Source: Seiridium cupressi
Lineage: Eukaryota > Ascomycota > Sordariomycetes > Amphisphaeriales > Sporocadaceae
DNA: 64,000 bases
NCBI GenBank assembly: GCA_036674765.1
Contig: JARVKI010000006.1
Coordinates: 186,001 to 250,000 of the forward strand
Direction of reading: 5' to 3'
Positions 59,873 through 64,000 of this stretch are shown here, piece after piece (the stretch's first letter is position 1; every line of letters begins with the position of its first letter). The translations under genes were made by a program, and so were the position numbers. The notes under the pieces were generated by a model. That model ran no database searches. It saw only the letters and a list, made by a program, of their open reading frames with translations, and was not told where the DNA came from.

Positions 59873-61492
59873 CTACAGTATGCAAGCCGCGGCAACAATG
59901 GCAACAATGAGGCCAGCAATAGCCCCATTGCCCTGGGCGGCAGAGCTCTCGCTCTTTGAGGACTCGGAAGGTGCAGCAGAACCAGCTTTAGATTCGCTGG
60001 AACCACCACTGTTACCAGAAATGCCTGTCGCTGCCGATGAGGGACCAGTCCAAGAGAAGGACGAGGTTGTAGTTCCATTCTCCTGGAAAATTCCACCGAT
60101 GCCATATGCTGAGACGCTTGATGACGTGGTCTTTGCTGAGCTGCTAGTCGAGCTCTGAGCAGAAGACGAAGTTGAGCTGGGTTTTGACGACGACGAGGTT
60201 GAGGCTACAGAACTAGAGGAGGAAGAGGAAGAGGAAGAGGAAGAGGAAGAGGTAGAGGTGGTGGAAGTAGAGGTTGTTGACGGCTTACTCGAGGTCGTCG
60301 ACGTCGACGTCGAGGTAGTTGACGGGGGAGAACTTGTAGTCGGTTGGGCGGTGGAAGTGCTCGCGGGCTTGGAAGAAGTGACACTGCCTGAGGAGCCATC
60401 CAAATTGTAGACGACAATGTTGGCCTTGCCACCTTTTGGCACAGTGACGACGCAGAAATCAGAGCCACCAGCTCCGGTTGACTTGAGGTCACTGGTTACA
60501 CCGCTGCCATCAACTGCGCAGGGAAGACCGACACAGTCGCCCGAAGTGCACTCGATCTTCAAGCCAAATGTAGGCTTTGTACCATACAGGTCACAGCCTT
60601 GCCAAATGGGATTCGTGCCGACTTTGACATAGGTCAATCCAGATGAGTCAGTATTTGCTCCTGCGACAAAGGGCGCCCAGTTGCCTGTCATAACTTAGTC
60701 ATCAATCGCACTGAAACCCACAAGCGCACTCACCAACTGGCTGGGATTCATCTCCCCAGTGGCAGCCTTTGTCGGAATTGACTCCGGGAGGGTTGATATA
60801 AAAGCTGTATCCGTTAGACATGCGGCCTCGCACAGTATTTGTACTACTCACTGTGATGCAGTGGATTGCCAGTAGCTCGTATCTGGTACGGCCAGCATCA
60901 AGGTGTCGTGAACGTCGTTGGGAATGAGGATGTCCTCGTTGCCGGGCAGGACCGTCTGACAGAAAGAGACGACCTCGCCGACCTTGTTGACCGCATCTAC
61001 TGTTCCGGTTCCGTCTACGCACAGGGGCTTGCCGTCGAAAGGCTTGACCGGCTTGCCATCCAAGCCACAGAAGAGACCACCGGCCTATCGCATGTCAACG
61101 AATGCTCCCTTCCAAGAAGGCCCATTATATCAGCTTACCATTCTGTCAGTTGTTGCGTATGTCGAACCATCCTTCCATTGGTTCATGACTTGACCGGGAG
61201 GGCATGCGTATGGGCAGTAACTCCCACATTTGCAAGGCTGGTCCGGGCTCATAGCCCAGCCAGCGTTGTCGCTATTGGGAGTGATCGCAACCAAACCCTC
61301 TCCCGAGGGAAAGACGCAAGTGTCAGATCCGCGCGCCTTGAGTTCAACCTCTGTCGTGTCATTGTTGCTGGTGTCGCTGTGGCTATGTCTCCTGCCAACG
61401 TGTAGGTGCCGATGCTTTGAAGATGCCAGACACGGCTGGGCTGCGACCAACAGAGCCACCAGGCTAGCGGCGGTCTGCACAGAGAACTTCAT
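59873..61492 (-). CDS. GPI-anchored SUN-family cell-wall protein
   Basis: Secreted wall protein of the SUN family (Sim1/Uth1/Nca3/Sun4; PF03856). These proteins bind or act on beta-1,3-glucan and affect septation. Exons 61139-61492, 60852-61084, 60734-60804 and 59873-60684; introns of 54, 47 and 49 bp; product 489 aa. The signal peptide is MKFSVQTAASLVALLVAAQP with cleavage near residue 23, followed by a His-rich segment (KHRHLHVGRRHSH) common in the family. The SUN domain spans about 55-285: DTCVFPSGEGLVAITPNSDN, CGSYCPYACPPGQVMNQWKD, NPPGVNSDKGCHWGDESQPV and TNPIWQGCDLYGTKPTFGLK. A ~130-residue Ser/Thr stalk with a run of 14 Ser follows. The hydrophobic end GAIAGLIVAIVAAACIL indicates a GPI anchor. 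It resembles group-II fungal SUN proteins; enzymatic activity is not established from sequence. Confidence 0.92.
60217..60254 (-). repeat. GAGGAA hexanucleotide repeat coding poly-Ser in the SUN stalk
   Basis: About six near-perfect units on the plus strand (GAGGAA), read on the minus strand as TCC/TCT serine codons. Slippage changes the stalk by Ser-Ser steps without a frameshift. Confidence 0.8.
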
Positions 61493-64000
61493 GGTGATGT
61501 TCGAAATGAAGCAAATGAGTGACTGTATCGGTAATACGTAGTTTCAAATTCTTGCTGGCTGACTATGATCCTCTGGAGAAAAGAGTCGCGGGGCTCAACG
61601 CGGTGGTCTAGGATTCCGTGGAATATCTCTCGACTTGTTTTTGCGACTTGTTGATGCTGTCAAAGAGCAACGAAGAGCGATGCGCTCGAGAAAAAGGACC
61701 GTAGACGAAGCCGAAAAGATAGTAATGCGATACAAATACCGCGAAGTAAAGAGTGACTGCTCAGGTGAGCGAAAGCACGATGCCTCCTGACCAACGACTC
61801 GACGAGGTTGAAGCCGCGAGGAGTGAAGAAGGGAGAGAAGGACCTCAGAGTTCAAGGTTGCCGCAAATCTGGGGCAGCCAGGAACAAGGCCGAAGAGTAA
61901 ACGATTGTGGATGCTGTCAAGGATGGTGCATCGCAGTAATTGGCCGCTCCTGGAATTGAGTTCCTGAGCTAGGTCACAGCGCCCAGCCAATAACATGGCA
62001 ATGCCAAATGACCTGGACCCTCAGCCGAAATGAGCTCTGATAAACTGGCCTGGTTGGCCTGGGTTTGCGCAGGCTAGCATGGGCCCGGCAGCAAAATCCT
62101 CAGGATCCTCCTGACCAGAGGGGAACGTGGATTTCCCTTAGCGCCGACGTGCTCCCCATCTAACGGCATTTGATCAACCGTCGATCACTGGTTGAAGATC
62201 TGAAAATTGAGCTTTCATCGTCGAAAAAAAGGAGAAGCAAGCTATTGCATTGTAGTGCTCGATAAGCAGCAAGAGGCGCAATTGTTCGCCGGCTGCGCAA
62301 TCAAGTAGGGATTATATCAAATAAATGGTCCGGTCGTTCTTTTTTTGGTTTGAGTTAACATCCCAGATAAGGTTATTTTAGGCTCGCGTCGTTGCGTGAG
62401 GATTGAAAGTTGGCTCAAGCTCAGGCACGGTGGTACTGTAGTGGTACGCACAGCTGATATGGGAAAACAGCGACTGCCTCTCCTGAATTGATTATGCTTA
62501 TACTATAGATCCCTGAATGCCAAGAATGCATTTGCTAATCCACCCACAACTTAACTTCTCTGGCGCGTAAACGTAATCGTTGAGCTAACTATCCGAGACA
62601 CCAGATGACAGCGGGAGAAGGCGTCGCGACTACAAGCCACTTTTTGAGGCACAACAGGTCATTTGTCTCAGTTTGGGGATGTATTCATTAATCTTTTCGC
62701 AAGATGGGTTTATCATGCAACCGCCAAGTATCTTCACATGGGCTTGATCTTGGGGCCATCTTTCCGTGAATACGACTTATTCGTCAAGGGTAGGTCATCT
62801 CTTTGTGCATTCCCGAGCAACTGATCTTATAGCGCGACAATGTGACGAGAACTATTCGTGCTTATGTGCATGACCTATTAGACGTACATTCTATGAATGT
62901 TCGTTGGTAGTCAGATATAACGACTCTGGACCCACAGCGTTCGGTAGATGCGTGCTAGTACACACAGGCTCGTCGGGGCTTGTGCCCTCCTATATGCTTA
63001 CCAGTTAGTATTACCTTAACCCATTGCAATATGGGAAAGTTCGATGTAAACGGTTGATATTATATACAAAACGCTTATCTTTAAAGGAGTGTTTGAGTTT
63101 TTAGGCGATTCTGTTATGATTTCAATTGACCTTAGTTCATCGAGCAATAAACGATGTGAGACTAAAGTAAGTCTGGACTAAGATATGTAACGGAATACTT
63201 GAGTCCAGTTTATCGTTTTCTAAGAATCAGAAAAATGAAAAGGGAAAGGAGAGGGGTAGATCAATCTGGGACGCAAGTTCAGTAGACATTTCTATAACCA
63301 CGCCTCAAAGTTAATGTCGGGCTTCATTACGTGGTTTAGACATCGCGATCACACTGCAAGCGGGAAGAGAAAATGATTTGGAAGAACGGTGGTGGAACAT
63401 TGTTCTCCGTCTAGCAATGCCACCCTTGATCAAATGTTCTTATTCTAAGTAATTGCAAGCCCGAGACAAACCGCCGACACATATATTAGTACCAAGTCCG
63501 ATCCTCAGGGTTCTTCGATTGAAGATATACTATTTCAACAGAACATACTAGTGGTAGCCAAAAATCATATCACTAGCCCGGAACTTATATAATATACACA
63601 GAAATAGCTTCTCGAATAAACTGGTGGCTGTTACGATACATCAGCACTAGCTTTGTTCCACGAGGTCTAGACCTACCGCACATGGAAGGAAATGGTCAGC
63701 CAAGTTCATATGCTCCCTCTTCCATGTGATGCGTACTCGGCCTTGCTAGTTTTCTACCGGTGACTTAATCTACAGCATCGAATAAGCCCTTCAGTGCCCC
63801 CGCATAGACGTTTACTCCGGACGTACGTGATAAGAGCGAATTTGCACGGAAAACGACTCGATTCTGCCAATGTTGACTCTCGTGGGCCCGTTCTATCCAC
63901 AGCTAGGGAAAGCCACGGCTGTACTCGACTTAGACACGCTTGGTATTTGGGCAGAATATCAAACCAAACCTAAAAGCTTTCGATCCTTGTGATAACATCA
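61493..64000. other. 2.5-kb stretch beyond the SUN gene, no gene seen
   Basis: Begins with the SUN promoter. One 133-codon minus frame (61595-61996) lacks motifs. From 62.0 kb to the end there is no open frame worth reporting on either strand, and no tRNA boxes, repeats or element ends that I can support. Confidence 0.5.

Noticed and set aside
61595..61996. 133-codon minus frame upstream of the SUN gene
   Set aside because: No recognisable motif and lies in the SUN promoter region.

Overview
The window is genomic DNA of a filamentous ascomycete (Pezizomycotina). This is read from short introns of about 47-160 bp with GTRNGT donors and CTAAC-type branch sites, and from ascomycete-type protein families: a C2H2 plus fungal_trans regulator, a 357-residue Hog1 with TGY lip, a GPI-anchored SUN-domain protein, Csf1 and Csn12. 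The intron sizes, C-rich third positions in highly expressed genes and the Sap30/Hog1 sequences suggest a Sordariomycete, perhaps Hypocreales; that placement is inference. I find no rRNA, convincing tRNA, CRISPR array, intact transposon or prokaryotic-style operon.

Layout: (1) 1-1.8 kb, minus strand: 5' part of a mitochondrial DnaJ (Mdj1-like), then Sap30. (2) 1.8-9.9 kb: gene-poor, partly AT-rich stretch with a diverged tandem repeat and several short protein-like open frames that I cannot assign. (3) 9.9-15.8 kb, plus: a two-finger C2H2/fungal_trans transcription factor (1029 aa) and an F-box protein (534 aa). (4) 17.0-26.1 kb, minus: Avl9, a GC-rich unassigned stretch, a YAT-type amino-acid permease with an 8-nt internal microexon, and the Hog1 MAP kinase in seven exons. 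(5) 26-32 kb: gene-poor, with a CRE palindrome. (6) 32-45.9 kb: an Hfl1/TMEM184-like vacuolar membrane protein (minus) head to head with the giant bridge-like lipid-transfer protein Csf1 (plus, 3240 aa, 9.6 kb of it in one exon), then a GNAT acetyltransferase. (7) 46-54.5 kb: DUF4743/Nudix hydrolase (minus), elongation factor 2 (plus), MFS drug/polyamine-type antiporter (minus). (8) 56.5-61.5 kb: a decayed small secreted-protein gene (minus) with in-frame stops, Csn12/PCI protein (plus), and a GPI-anchored SUN-family wall protein (minus). (9) 61.5-64 kb: no gene seen.

The genes are mostly core housekeeping and signalling genes of independent function, not a metabolite cluster. Themes that recur are membrane and vacuole lipid biology (Avl9, Hfl1, Csf1), stress and transcription control (Hog1, Sap30, C2H2 factor, Csn12) and surface/transport (permease, MFS, SUN). 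Exon models were checked by hand for phase: for every complete gene the summed exon lengths are a multiple of three. I see no clearly novel multi-gene system. The points most worth following are the microexons, the nonsense-bearing secreted-protein relic, the hfl1/csf1 divergent pair and the two large gene-poor stretches.
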